Positions 35,770 through 47,075 of a DNA stretch of 64,000 nt are shown here, one piece after another. The position numbers and the translations under genes were made by a program. Under the pieces are notes generated by a model. The model had not been told where the DNA came from. It did not search any database and worked only from the letters and a program-made list of their open reading frames with translations. Each line of letters starts with the position of its first letter. Positions within the stretch are counted from its first letter, which is position 1. Source of the DNA: Myxocyprinus asiaticus (lineage: Eukaryota; Chordata; Actinopteri; Cypriniformes; Catostomidae); assembly GCF_019703515.2 (NCBI RefSeq), contig NC_059349.1, positions 28,206,744 through 28,270,743 of the forward strand. Reading direction: 5' to 3'.

Positions 35770-36419
35770 ACATCTGAAAAGCCATTTTCTGAGGGCACAA
35801 CAACCAGCCTTTAAGGCAGGCAGTTGATGTGGGCTTTAAGTGCTACACTGTGAGGAAATCATGCTGCCAATAGTTTGTCTAGTTAAAGAACAGACAGCAG
35901 GTGCTGGAGAGGACAGCTTCTCTAAATGAGAGGACAGGACCTCATATGGAGCAGTGAAGGGAAATGAACCAATACCTGACAGATCTGACTCACTTACATA
36001 GGTGTGAGTGCTTTTTGGTGTTTTCTCTTAGAAACATGTTGGTCTATAAAAAGGGAGGTTTATGGAGTTCAGAAACATCTGATGCAATGATTTGAAAGCT
36101 TTGGAAAATGTCTTATTGGTTTTATTTTGTTATATTTTGTTTTATGAACACTCAAATATATATATATTCTTAATCAGTATCTTAAGATAAGGATTTTTTC
36201 GAAAACAATGTTTGGGTCATATTTCACCCCAAATTCAAAAGAATTTTTATTTTAAAATGATATTTTACTTAAAGGCAGTAAAGCCCATTTTGTACCATTA
36301 AGATTTGCATTGTGACTTATGGTTACTTATGGGTATGATTACTGTAATGCGCATCCATATGTTTTACTTTTGAGTTTTATTATAATTCTCATTATTCTCA
36401 ATTATGTCAATTCAACCTT

Positions 36420-37160
36420 TATTTATAGAGCACATTTAAAAACAACAGAAGCTGACCCAAAGTGCTTTACAGATCAAACAAACAAAATGACAGAGTGATA
36501 TAAAAACATATTGATTTAAAGTTAAATATAAAACATAATAAAATAAATAAAAACATTTTTATTTACAACATCATGAATTAATCAATTTCAAACTATTCAA
36601 TGATCTATTCAAAAGCTACAGAATAAAAATATGTTTTTAACGAAGATTCAAAAATGGCTAATGATGAAGTTGTCCTTACATGGAAAGGGAGACAATTCCA
36701 GAGATTAGGACCTATCACAGAAAAGGCACCATCCTTAGATCTATAGCAGCAACGAGGAACCCTTAATAAAAGTTGATCAGATGACCTGAGCGCTCTGCTG
36801 GGGGAGTAAGGGAGGAGAAGGTCACTGATATATTGGGGCACAAGACCAGAAGCCATTGTAGAGATGCTAAAACCGGGGAAATGTGATCCCTCTTTCTTGA
36901 CCCTGTTAAAAGCCTAGCTGCCGCGTTTTGAACTAGCTGTTGGTGGGATAACGTAGTTTGGGGGAGACCAATGTACAAAGAGTTTCAATAGTCTAGCCTT
37001 GATGTAATAAGTGAGTGGATCACAATTTCCAAGTCTTTATGGGAAAGAACATTTTTTATTTTAGCGATAGATCTCAGGTGGAAAAAGCTACCCTTGACAA
37101 CATCACTGATCTGCTTATTGAAAAGTAACGAGGAGTCTAAAATCACTCCTTACATGATCT
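36420..37160 (-). mobile_element. 3' fragment of a LINE-type retrotransposon
   Basis: Minus-strand fragment that ends toward 36420 with CAACCTTTATTTATAGAGCA-type sequence common at teleost LINE/SINE tails. It includes the reverse transcriptase C-terminal remnant described separately. The part beyond 36980 is non-coding and may belong to another repeat. Confidence 0.55.
36605..36978 (-). pseudogene. LINE reverse transcriptase C-terminal remnant
   Basis: Two overlapping frames: LVQNAAARLLTGSRKRDHIS then, after a frameshift, LVPQYISDLLLPYSPSRALR and FSVIGPNLWNCLPFHVRTTS. These blocks are typical of the C-terminal (thumb and after) region of L2/CR1-like and related LINE reverse transcriptases. 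The frameshift and the absence of the catalytic core make it a dead fragment. Confidence 0.75.
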
Positions 37161-37189
37161 TGTTCATTCAACGACGGGCCCCCCCGTCA

Positions 37190-38110
37190 TTAAAGTAATG
37201 AGAATGAGATTGAGAGTTTTCAGAGAATGCAAGTGTATTTTGTCTTGTTACACTGGCGTATTTGTCACTTATTTTTTGCATAAACCTCAATCTATTTATT
37301 ATATCATTTCATATTTTGTCAACAGCTTTTTTTTTCTTTTTTTCTTTTTTTGCTGTGAAAAGCATATACACATAGGACTCTGACATCACACAGTACTGTC
37401 ACACACATTTGCAGCCTCTGTAGGTCACACTGACTTTCAAACTGATTTACTCATACTATATTTTGCTCCTCTACCCCTCCTCTCCCTTCCCTTTTCTTTC
37501 ACTTTAAAGGCTGCATTCTGATGAAACACACAACATACAGAAAATCGAATGCAGAGCATAAAAAAATTATTTTACAGTTGCCAGTGTGGTCTAAAGCTTA
37601 GATTAAGGGTGTAATTTAATATTGAGTTTATGATTTATATGACAAGCTTACAGGAATCAACTCACTGACTGCATTTACCAGTGGTTTATGTGAATATAAT
37701 CAACACTTTCATTTATGCATTTGCATATTGTTACTGCACTTCATTAACACAGTTACGAACAAAGGGGGTTTAAAGGGATCTATTTTAGGTCCTAAAAGTA
37801 TTTTTTTTTTTTCTCAAACAGACAGAGTTAGGTAGTGTTTGTATGTTCATTTTACTGTGTGTTCTGGTTTTCCAGTCTCTCTCTCTCTCTTTCTGCATAA
37901 TGGTGACCTAGATAGAAAGTATGCATTGTGGTTATTCACTTCAGCTTATTCTGTTCTGTCGCCTGTGATTTTCTGCCCAACAGATTTAGTCTTTGTGTGT
38001 TAAACATGGTTCTTCGATGCTGTATGGTTTGAGTGGAAGCAAAATCTTTAAAAAAAACTGAACAGAAGAATATTTCATTCGTAACTAAAAGATTTATGTC
38101 ACTCACCCCT
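37190..38110. other. gene-free spacer
   Basis: T-rich runs and no recognised exon or repeat end. Confidence 0.4.
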
Positions 38111-38114
38111 CTAG

Positions 38115-38900
38115 CAGGGTTGTGCACCATTCAGGATTGAATTGAGAATGCTTTTCAAATTCCAGTTCAATTCCTGAATTTAATTTGAATTTGAATTCAG
38201 GTAGCAAACAGAACTGATCTAATTGTAATTCAAATTTGAATTTAAGGAAGTGGAATGGAATGAAATTCAAAGAAATTTATATTCAAATTCTACTGCTGGT
38301 AGTGTGTTTTCTAATAATACATTTCATATTTCAGAATTAATTAAACATAAACATGTTTTCTTACACACAACATATGGGGTATTTCCAGAAACTCGATGAT
38401 TTTGATTATCAATGCTTGAAATGCCGCCTGAAGAAATTTGTATTGAATTTATATATACTTCAATATACTTTATAAATAACTTTCACTTTATGGATTATGG
38501 TGAAAGAACAGTTAATTTCTCAGAATGCTCAGATTTGTCAATTTTTATTTTATTAAGTTATCTAAAAACAATGTGTTGGACATTTTGTGGCGCAGTGTGG
38601 CAAAAATAACTTTGATGGCTGTGTTTATTTTTTGACTCTATTGAACGTTATTGACAGTAATGAAGTTCAGAAAGAAAAGTGTATTCTACAGTTCAAGGAA
38701 TAAATAGGCATAATTAGTCAAAATTAACTATTTAATTTTCGCAAAACTTTTGTGTGACTGTGTTGAATTTATAAGAATTGCTGTTCAGACATTTACAGAC
38801 TCTTCCTGTCATTTAAATTCAAATTCCACTTCAACTTCCTGTGGGGCATTGCCACTTCAATTCAAATTCATGTATTGAAAAGAAGCAAATTCTTAATTTC
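38115..38900. repeat. AT-rich repeat just upstream of efna2 exon 2
   Basis: Many AATTCAAATT/GAATTTGAATT words at both ends (about 38130-38290 and 38810-38910) give loose inverted symmetry. It begins near GGGTTGTGCACCATTC, which resembles a teleost repeat end. It leaves under 70 bp before the exon 2 acceptor. Confidence 0.35.
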
Positions 38901-38964
38901 TGAATTTTGCCTCTCTAATCTTGGCTTGACTTCAGTGAACTGATGTTCTGTTTCTCGGTTGCAG

Positions 38965-39257
38965 GTTCTGGCAGGGGGAATACACAGTTGCGGTGGCCAT
39001 CAATGACTACCTGGACGTGTACTGTCCATACTACGAGACCCCTCAACCTCACAGTCGCATGGAGCGTTACATCCTTTTCATGGTCAACCATGATGGTTAC
39101 TTGGCATGTGAGCACCGCATGAGGGGCTTCAAACGCTGGGAGTGTAACCGGCCCCAGAGCCCTGACGGACCTCTACGCTTCTCTGAAAAGTTCCAGCTCT
39201 TCACCCCCTTCTCGCTCGGCTTCGAGTTCCGCCCAGGACACGAGTACTACTACATAT
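38965..39257 (+). CDS. efna2: ephrin-A2-like, exon 2 (receptor-binding domain)
   Basis: This exon encodes the core of the ephrin receptor-binding domain, the part of a GPI-anchored cell-surface ligand that binds EphA receptors in contact-dependent cell guidance. Seen: after the acceptor ending TTGCAG the frame opens [17 protein letters not shown] and continues through [25 protein letters not shown] and RPGHEYYYI up to a GTGAGT donor. The exon is 293 bp and the flanking codons are split, as in other ephrin-A genes. Cysteines after LDVY, in LACEH and in WECNRP are present. Family knowledge: the RME(R/H)Y segment and the [11 protein letters not shown] context fit ephrin-A2 better than A5, A3 or A1. 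Exon 1, with the start codon and signal peptide, was not found upstream. The frame reads past the donor into intron, so the true exon ends at the donor. Ephrin-A is near certain; the A2 assignment is likely but not proven. Confidence 0.93.
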
Positions 39258-39286
39258 GTGAGTATGCGCATTTCCAATATACTGTA

Positions 39287-41081
39287 CACTACATTGCCAA
39301 AACATATGTGGACACCAGTTTCCACTCTTCTGGGAAGGCTTTCCAATAGATGTTGGAATAGGCTATGAGGACTTGCTCCCATTCAGACACAAGAGCATCA
39401 GTAAAGTCAGACACTGATGTTGTGCGACCAGGCCTGGTTCACAATTGGCATTTCAATTCATCCTAAGTGTTTTCAGTGGGGTTCATCTTTTCAAGTTCTT
39501 TCACACCAGACCATTTCATTATATTGATTATTGATCGGCACATTATTTTATCGATTCTGTTTTGTGGCATCGATATACACTACCGGTCAAAAGTTTTGAA
39601 ACACTTACTCATTCTTTATTATAATTTTTTTTTTTCACATTTTAGAATAATAGTAAAGCCATCAAAACTATGGAATAACATAAATGGAACTATGGGAATT
39701 ATGTTGTGACTAAACAATATCCAAAATAAATCAAAACTGTGTTATATTTTAGCATCTTCAAAGTAGTCACCCTTTGCCTAGAATTTGCAGACATGTACTC
39801 TTGACATGTTCTCAACCAACTTCTTGAGGTATCACCCTGAGATGCTTTTTAAACAGTATTGAAGGAGTTCCCATCTATGTTGGGCACTTATTGGCTGCTT
39901 TTCTTTATTATTTGGTCCAAGTCATCAATTTCAAAAACTTTTTTTTAAATTAAATTTTAGATTTATAATGAAATAAATTAATATGGTGGCACAATTATAT
40001 TTTTGTCTACAAAACTAATTTCAAACATTTAAGCATATGCCTTCAGATCAAAAGATTTTTAAGATCATGAGAAACATTTCGGTCAAGTGTTTCAAAACTT
40101 TTGACCAGTAGTGTATATTAACATTAGTTGACATTTAAATTTGAAGCCTAATTTGCATGCTTTCCAATTCACTGCAAGTTGGTTTTCTGTTTAATGCAGT
40201 CTGGCATAGTAGTGTTGGGAGACCACAAGAGGGTGATATAACATTTAATTAAGCTGGTTGCTGGTAAGACAAGACACAGTCCAAACTAAGTTTTGGATCT
40301 AGCCACCATACACACAAACATTACAAAGTTTTTTGTACTTCTTCAAAATGAACAAAGTGGCATTGATGAGTTTGCAGGTCAGTGTATAAAACTGGTGTAT
40401 CTGTGCAAACTTAACAATTTCAAATAATTTCTCTGTATATGTAGCCTTGACAATGTTTCATTCAACCTGTCAAACCTCAAAAAGACATACTTGTAACTGA
40501 AAATACATTGTGTAGTCTATATGAAAAATACATATAAAAAAATATATGATGCAGTGATGGCTAGCGTAAATAATCTTTGTCCTTTGATAATGATTTGGGT
40601 TCAATTAAATGCTAGTTGAGCTCAGAATTTTGAGCAGTCCCCAGAGACAGCGAGTGGTGGTGTGTGTGTGTACCTTCATAGAAAATAATTGTTTCAAATT
40701 TTAAAATGCGTCATTTCATCCATCAGACAAGTCAGATGTGTGACCCCCTTTCATTTACCCTGCTGCTCACGCTTTACCAAAGTTGTGTTTAATTTTTTTT
40801 TTATAAAGAGACAAAGACTATTGAGCAACGAGCAGTCCTATTTATATCTGAATAAATGCCAATATACTGAATATCGATAATCATCTGGAAAGTTTTCTGA
40901 TTATCCATGCATGAAAAAGGCATAGATCCCAAGCCTACATTTTACTACAGTAAAACTTTTTGTCCAAAGAGATTGCATGGCTGTGTACTTGATTGTATGC
41001 ACCTGTCATTAATGGGTTTTGCTGAAATAGCCAAAATACATAAGTAGAAGGAGGTGTCTACATACTTTTGGTTATGTAGTG
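39287..41081. mobile_element. TA-flanked DNA element in efna2 intron 2, with nested insertion
   Basis: Left end CACTACATTGCCAAAACATA and right end ACTTTTGGTTATGTAGTG are inverted repeats; TA lies outside both (39285-39286, 41082-41083). Interior words CTTCTGGGAAGGCTTTCC and AGACACTGATGTTG are typical of a common fish DNA element. It begins 29 bp after the exon 2 donor site and contains another element at 39575-40116. Confidence 0.65.
39575..40116. mobile_element. Tc1-derived miniature element, copy 2 (nested)
   Basis: Ends TACACTACCGGTCAAAAGTT and ACTTTTGACCAGTAGTGTA are near-perfect inverted repeats. Longer than copy 1, with AACCAACTTCTTGAGGTATC preserved. It interrupts the element at 39287-41081, so it inserted later. 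Confidence 0.75.
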
Positions 41082-41809
41082 TAGTTATAGCACTTATGTT
41101 CAGACGCAGATAGACTGAGAAAGTAATAGAAATGGAGAAATAGCAAAGCTTCAGTCTTAACAGCTTTAGAGTTTTCTAAATGAGAAACATACTAAATGCC
41201 ATTGCCATTAATTTCAAAAAGCTTTGAACAGTTTGATTCAAACAGGAAACTTTTGTTTTACTGTCCTACAAGTCAATTTTGTGTGACCTCCATACAAAAA
41301 ACAAATAACTAGCTAAGCAAATAACTAACTATACATTTTCAGTTTCCTTCTCAACTGTTTTAATAAGATAACATGAAAGACTTGTATCAGGAAAATGCCA
41401 AAAAAAAAAAAAAAAACACACTAAAAAAAAACATGGAGCAGTGAGCAGATCAGTAATTTATATCGTAATTACAATTCCTGACATGGAAGGTTTTGGCATA
41501 GACAGATGTGGCTTGGTTGGGAGCCACCTGTGTACTCTGTGTACAGTATGCAGCCTGACCACTTTGAGCTCTTGCAGGCTTTGTGTCACAGAGCCGCACT
41601 GTCCATCAGCAGCCTTCCCCCGTCCACACAGCAACCAGACAGATTTTCATTTGACTGTTGATTATTCCCTGATTGACAGCTCAGACTGAAAGGGAGAGGG
41701 GGTGGGGGGGTGGCAGCGTTCTGAGTCAACATCCCTCCACCCCAACCCCCCTAAATCAGCAGGGCATAGCACTGTTTATCATACATGCCGCAGTGTTTTC
41801 TCTTTACAC

Positions 41810-41843
<34 letters not shown>

Positions 41844-41868
41844 TGCCACAAAGAGCAGGCAAAAAAGT

Positions 41869-42447
41869 TCAAAGATACCTTTCAACAGGGTGTTTCGGCC
41901 CTGTCCTGCCAAACTGATTTTTTAATGCGTCCGCCTCCCAGTCCCCAGCCAAGCCCAACATTATGAGGGCTTTTGTTTTTAGATAGAAGAGCAGGGCTGG
42001 AAAAGGCCTTTGGACACCAACCCCACCCCCCCCACCACCCCACAAGGCAACTCCATTCACCAGCAGAGCCACTCCTTGAGAGGATTGTTTGGATACCAGC
42101 AGCTCTATGGCCGTCATGGTCCCTTGGGGATTGGGGACAGCAGGGTCACAGATGAGAGATGAATCTGAGAGGTTATCAGGGGGAAGTGGGGGCTGATCTT
42201 GATTGTTTGCTGGTAAAAGAACACGTCCATCAGGACTGGTCAGACTTAACCCCAGACTTCCATCTCTCCGCCCGTATTGATTGACTGTGATGACATCTTG
42301 ACAGGCATCTTCTACACAGCTGCCGGCGGTTGAGGTTGGGTGCTCTCCAATGAACCTAGGATCCGGTGTGTTGGACATGCCACAGGAATACACAATAACC
42401 TGGGGAGAGCTGTAGGGGGGAGGGTTTGTTGAGCTTGAAGATGACAA
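41869..42447 (-). CDS. antisense open frame in efna2 intron 2, uncertain exon
   Basis: A 192-codon open frame on the minus strand, in a region richer in GC than its surroundings. The N-terminal two thirds look protein-like, with varied composition and little repetition (PQVIVYSCGMSNTPDPRF, then DGSLGLSLTSPDGRVLLP, then QPPLPPDNLSDSS). The last third runs through a G/C-rich tract and looks like chance. On the minus strand a strong acceptor-like tract (CCCCCCTACAG then CTCTCCCCAG) lies just inside the frame, so a real exon could begin at about 42406 with VIVYSC. No convincing GT donor could be fixed. I do not recognise the protein. It may be an exon of an unknown minus-strand gene, a retrocopy, or an accident of composition. 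Confidence 0.28.
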   Translation of the reverse strand: MSSSSSTNPPPYSSPQVIVYSCGMSNTPDPRFIGEHPTSTAGSCVEDACQDVITVNQYGRRDGSLGLSLTSPDGRVLLPANNQDQPPLPPDNLSDSSLICDPAVPNPQGTMTAIELLVSKQSSQGVALLVNGVALWGGGGGGVGVQRPFPALLFYLKTKALIMLGLAGDWEADALKNQFGRTGPKHPVERYL

Positions 42448-43229
42448 ACTCTATACAACTCAGGCTGTGGCTCGTACTACAACAGCTTGACCAGGGCATT
42501 TAGAGTACGTGCATTGCTTTTAGTCAAGTGCACACCACAAGACTTCAAGAAACTATTCATCCTTTCATATATTCAATTTGTGACTAGTCTGCACCAAAAA
42601 AATGTAATAGTTTAATTAGTCTTTTGTAGACTAATTAAACAACAACAAAATGTTTCTAAGCAAATGATTGTACGAAGCTAGGTCAATTTGCAACAGCTCG
42701 CTAATAACTCTGCACACCAGTGAATTAATGTTGACTGAACAAAGTAAAAATAATTAGTTGTCGGCCTCAAGGTAGGTGGAGCTCCAGGTCACACCTACCG
42801 ATGACATGGACCAATGGCAGAAAGAAGGTGTTTAGCAGCCGATAACATTTTTTCCTAAAAGTTCACCCAGGCGAGCTGTTACAAACCACTGGAACTAATG
42901 CAAAAACACCTTCTTTTTGGACAGATTTTGTTCTAAATGATGTCACACCCGTTCGTTCTTCTATTTCATATGAAGAATATCGGGGCCTTAAGAGTCACTC
43001 GTTTGGGAACTGCATTACACTGGTCATGTGGTGTGTTTTGCACTGTATTTTAAAAAGAACCAGCTCATAAGAGTCATTAGTTTGGGAATCAGGTTACACT
43101 GGTGTCGCTGTAAATTAGAATGAACCTGGCTCATTAGAATCATCACAATGGACATCAACATTTTTACTGAAAACTGACTTAAATTCCTTTGTAATTGTTT
43201 CTTACCAAAACCGTATGCACTCAGGAATA

Positions 43230-43458
43230 TGATACATGAGTTGCATGGACTAATTTTATGATACTTTTGGGTCCTTTTTAAGCTTTAAAGTGAGGCACTG
43301 TCCACCTGCCATTGTAGTAAAATTTGTAGATTGTAGATATTTATTAAAACATCTCCCTTTGTGTTCTGCATAATAAAGGAAGTAATAAGGGTTTAGAACA
43401 ACACAAGGTTCAGTAAATGAAGGCCGAATTTTCCATTTTGGGTGACTTATTCCTTTAA
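43230..43458. repeat. right half of a TAGTTCACCC-type element
   Basis: Ends CATTTTGGGTGACTTATTCC; the left end is missing. Its terminal TTTAA overlaps the start of the next element at 43457. Confidence 0.5.
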
Positions 43459-44090
43459 AGGAATATTCCGAGTTCAATACAAGCTCAGTCGACAGCATTT
43501 GTGTCATAATGTTGATTGATTACCACAAAAAAAATGTTTTGCCTCGTCCCTCCTTTTCTTTAAAAAAAGCAAAAATCGAGGTTACAGTGAGGCACTTACA
43601 ATGGAAGTGAATGGGGCCAATTTTGGGACATTCTAAAGGCAGAAATGTGAGGCTTATAATTTTATAAAAGCACCTACTATAATTGTTCTGTTAAAACTCA
43701 TGTATTATTTGAGCTGTAAAAAATGTTAAACCATCGTTTTTACAGTCGTTTTAGGGTTTGTTGACATTACATCATCATGGCAACGAAGTTGCAAAATTGA
43801 ATATAACATTACACAGAAAAGGTTAGTAAGCGATTTTATCACACTAAAATCATGTTAACAGGCATATTGTGTATGTCTTGTGGATATACTTTTGAAACAG
43901 TGAGTATTTTAACATTTACAGATTGGCCCCATTCACTTCCATTGTAAGTGTCTCACTGGAACCCAAATTTTTGCTTTTTTTTTTTAAAGAAAAGGAGGGC
44001 CAAGTCAAAATACATTTTTGTGGTAATCAATATTATGCCACAAATGCTGTTGATTCAGTTTAACTTGTATTGAACTGGAATATTCCTTTA
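43457..44090. mobile_element. palindromic miniature element (GGAATATTCC ends)
   Basis: Left AAAGGAATATTCCGAGTTCA and right TGAACTGGAATATTCCTTTA are inverted. The arms stay complementary well inside: TTACAATGGAAGTGAATGGG on the left and CCCATTCACTTCCATTGTAA on the right. No coding content. It sits in efna2 intron 2. Confidence 0.8.
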
Positions 44091-44625
44091 AGTGTGCACC
44101 AACACGACAGTAAAACAAAAAACTTTGAGTCTTTAAATGTATGGCTTAAGTGTTAAGCGATCAAACATGTGCCTCTGACTTTTCTTTGTGGACATTTGAC
44201 AGCTTCCAAGTTCACCTCAGATTTCACTCTCCTCTTCTTTCTCATCGAAGCCTTAAAAGGAAATAATCAAGTGAATTGTTATGTCTGGACAGCAGAGATG
44301 AATGAAGTAATCTGTCAGAATGGTTATGTTTGTGAAGCAGAGATGAACGGTGTTGCTGATGTGCTGGTGGAGCTGACAAGATGTCCAATGATGGTTGAGA
44401 GCTGGCTGACTCAATAGTGACTCTTTGCTCTCAGGTCATTGATTGTTCTGTGGGATAATTTGCTATGGGAACACTGTGTGTGACAGGCCATTGTAAGTGA
44501 TGACTCCAAGCTGCGAATTTCTCTGCAAATATCAAACTTTGTTCTTTATTTGGTTGTCAAGGGGTCAAACTAACTTTCAGGCTAGAGCGACTTTCACAAG
44601 TGTCTTCTCAGAACAGCAGCACAGG

Positions 44626-44757
44626 GATAATTCACCAAAAAAGGAAAATTCTGTCACCATTTACTCACCCTCATGTTGTTGCAAACCTGTATGGCTTTCT
44701 TTCTTCTATGGAACACAAAAGGAGATGTTAGGCAGAATTCATTTTTGGGTGAACCAC
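44626..44757. mobile_element. short TAGTTCACCC-type element
   Basis: ATAATTCACC on the left, TTTACTCACCCTCATGTTGT inside, CATTTTTGGGTGAACC on the right; much of the centre is deleted. It abuts the next element at 44758. Confidence 0.65.
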
Positions 44758-45154
44758 ATACACGAACAGTAAAAAGTCTGGACACACCTACTGATTTTTT
44801 ATAAATACTATTTTGAATATTTTTGAATAATAATCATATAAGTATAATAGAATAGAATCTTATTTTAGCTTTTTCAGTGAGGGCATTCCCTCAACCAACA
44901 TCATGAGGAATCCACCTGGGATGCATTTTTAAACAGCATTGAAGTTCCCATTTATTGTTGGCTCTTGCTGGATGCTTTTTTTCACAGTCCAGCTTATTAT
45001 AAAAAATTATAATTAAAATTTTTGTTTTACACAATTTATATTTGTCTACAAAGTAATTTCAAGCAATTAAGCACAAGTCTTTAGATCAAAGTGGTTCTGA
45101 AGATCATAAGAAGCATTAATTCAGTCATATGTCCAAACTTTAGACTGGTAGTAT
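44758..45154. mobile_element. Tc1-derived miniature element, copy 3
   Basis: GTCTGGACACACCTACTGAT on the left and TGTCCAAACTTTAGACTGGT on the right, with CCAACATCATGAGGAATCCA and GCATTGAAGTTCCCAT inside, related to the copies at 34755 and 39575. It ends 116 bp before efna2 exon 3. Confidence 0.7.
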
Positions 45155-45270
45155 ATTTATATAGCGTTTGAATGTTTCTGTTTGTCATAAACACATTTAG
45201 CTGATTGAAGTTAACTTCATTGTGTGGAACTCATTATTTCTTTGCAATGTCCTCTCTTCTTTTTTAACAG

Positions 45271-45336
45271 CTTCTCCTCATCCCAACCATGCTGGCAAGC
45301 CTTGTTTAAAGTTGAAGGTGTATGTGAAGCCTGCAA
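45271..45336 (+). CDS. efna2: ephrin-A2-like, exon 3
   Basis: A 66-bp exon encoding the last strand of the ephrin domain. Seen: it follows a pyrimidine-rich acceptor (TTTTTTAACAG) and ends before GTAAGT. Joined in phase to exon 2, the split codon gives Ser, then SPHPNHAGKPCLKLKVYVKPA, with the fourth conserved cysteine in KPCLKLKVYV. The small size and both phases match exon 3 of other ephrin-A genes. Intron 2 before it is about 6 kb and full of miniature transposable elements. Confidence 0.92.
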
Positions 45337-46499
45337 GTAAGTCATGCTTTGTCTTGCCCTACCAAACATAGAGAATGATATCCCCATATTTATATGCCAA
45401 ACAACTATTAGACAGTCAGACACATTTTGTTAATGAAACGTCATACTTATTTATAAGCTGCACAAATGTGTTCACAAATGAACTCTGCATCCATCACAAT
45501 AACAGTGTATGACTAATGGGAGCTAGTAGAACTATTGTGAATTATTTGTCATCTTACCTTCATCACACACCATTAAAAACTGTATTTTAACTGTTGACAA
45601 ATGCAAGTTTTAAAAGGATCACAGGGTTTTAGATATTGGCATCAAGTGCCAATATCAGCGTTTTTGCTCGACAACCTCCACTGTCTGCAACCCTATTGAT
45701 AGTTGTCGCATTGCATTGTTGCATAAAGTTGAGTTTTTTGTTGCATTGTCTACATTCTGCCATGTTATTACTATGTTCTTAGGTAACTTTATACTTAGTT
45801 CTTTATTATTACAATTGTTTAATTGCACAATTACGTTAAAAAAAAAAAAAAAAAATCTGAAGCAATGTTGACACAAGCCACGTACACACAAATTAATTTT
45901 AGTTTGAAAATTCTGTTTTCAGTTTTCTAACATCATCGTTTTCCAAAGTATGTAGTACTAGGGAGCTTTTTCAGCGGAGAAAAACTCTGTTCCAATGTGG
46001 ACGAGAGGCGTAAACTTAGCTAAATCAATTCATTTTCAAATGAAAACATATTAGTGTGGACATGGCCTTAATTGAGAAATACTCCATTCCATTGTTTAAA
46101 TTTAATTTGTTAATATTAATATTAATCTTTTAAAATAAACTACTGTGTTTAATTGTATATAAGCAATTTTTTTTTTCCTGTGGTATTGAAATTGTGAGAT
46201 ATCAAATATCATGAGATTTTACTACTACTGAAATTTTGGTATTCTGAGATCCTATTTGGAACAACAACACTCTTCCTTCAAATGGAAATCCAGTGGTTAT
46301 TATTAAAATCATTAGCACAGATGTCAGGTTACTGTAATCTATGAAAAATGTTTGAGTGTGAAATGTAAACCAAATCCTCTGCCTCGGTAATTAAACTCTA
46401 ATTAGGTCAGTGCTGTGGACCCCTGAAGCTTTGAGTAAAGGTATGCATTTCCTAGCACTTCCTCCCCGTGTGCTGTCTCTCTGTGTTTATGTGTTTCAG

Positions 46500-46618
46500 A
46501 TGGTTCGGGCTTCGAGTCTCCAGAGCCCTTCCTGACTGATCAGAGCCAACGCTGCAGGGCAGACGCCCCACTAGCTGTGCTGTTGCTGCTGCTTTTCTTT
46601 CTGCTGGACTTCGTCTAG
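46500..46618 (+). CDS. efna2: ephrin-A2-like, last coding exon (GPI tail)
   Basis: The last coding exon follows a GTGTTTCAG acceptor; its first two bases complete an Asn codon begun in exon 3. It reads NGSGFESPEPFLTDQ, comparable to the NETLYEAPEPIF segment of ephrin-A2. It ends in a short polar stretch and the hydrophobic tail APLAVLLLLLFFLLDFV before a TAG stop. A terminal hydrophobic tail with no basic cytoplasmic residues after it is the expected GPI-attachment signal, so the mature protein should be lipid-anchored outside the cell. The short linker, without the extra exon found in some ephrin-A5 and A3 isoforms, also fits A2. The exact anchor residue cannot be read off. Confidence 0.92.
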
Positions 46619-47075
46619 AAGCTCCACAGCGTCCCAGACTGCCTACCACTTTCCCTCCATCCATACTCCCTCAGGGAAGCCCCCTCATCCAGCCCCCTGC
46701 CCCACATGCTAATGCACATTTTGAGTCACGCATCCTAACAGCTTATCTGTGGACAGAGACATTTGCCCTACCCTGGGGCTTTATGTTTACAGGATAAATT
46801 AGTGGCTGATGTAAAGCAGTAACAAGGCTTGAAGAACTGTAGTCTGTTGTGGAATGTGACCTTTTATATATGCTGTCATGTAATCAACGCTTATATTCAT
46901 GTGACATTTTTTACGGTTCAGGACATCGCAATTTTAATCAATGGTTTACAAAAGATTTCAAACACTCATCTTTTCATTTACATTATACTCAGTCACTATC
47001 TACCCAGAGGTAGGCTTTGTCCCAATTGGCGAGATTGATGTAGTCAACAAGACCGTAGGGTGTCCCATTTTCAAT

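Noticed and set aside
35623..35814. Cys-Val-rich reading frame
   Set aside because: It is a (TG)n microsatellite read in frame.
39258..39349. Extension of the ephrin frame beyond exon 2
   Set aside because: A GTGAGT donor stands at 39258 and the extension runs into a transposon; exon 3 joins in phase from the donor.
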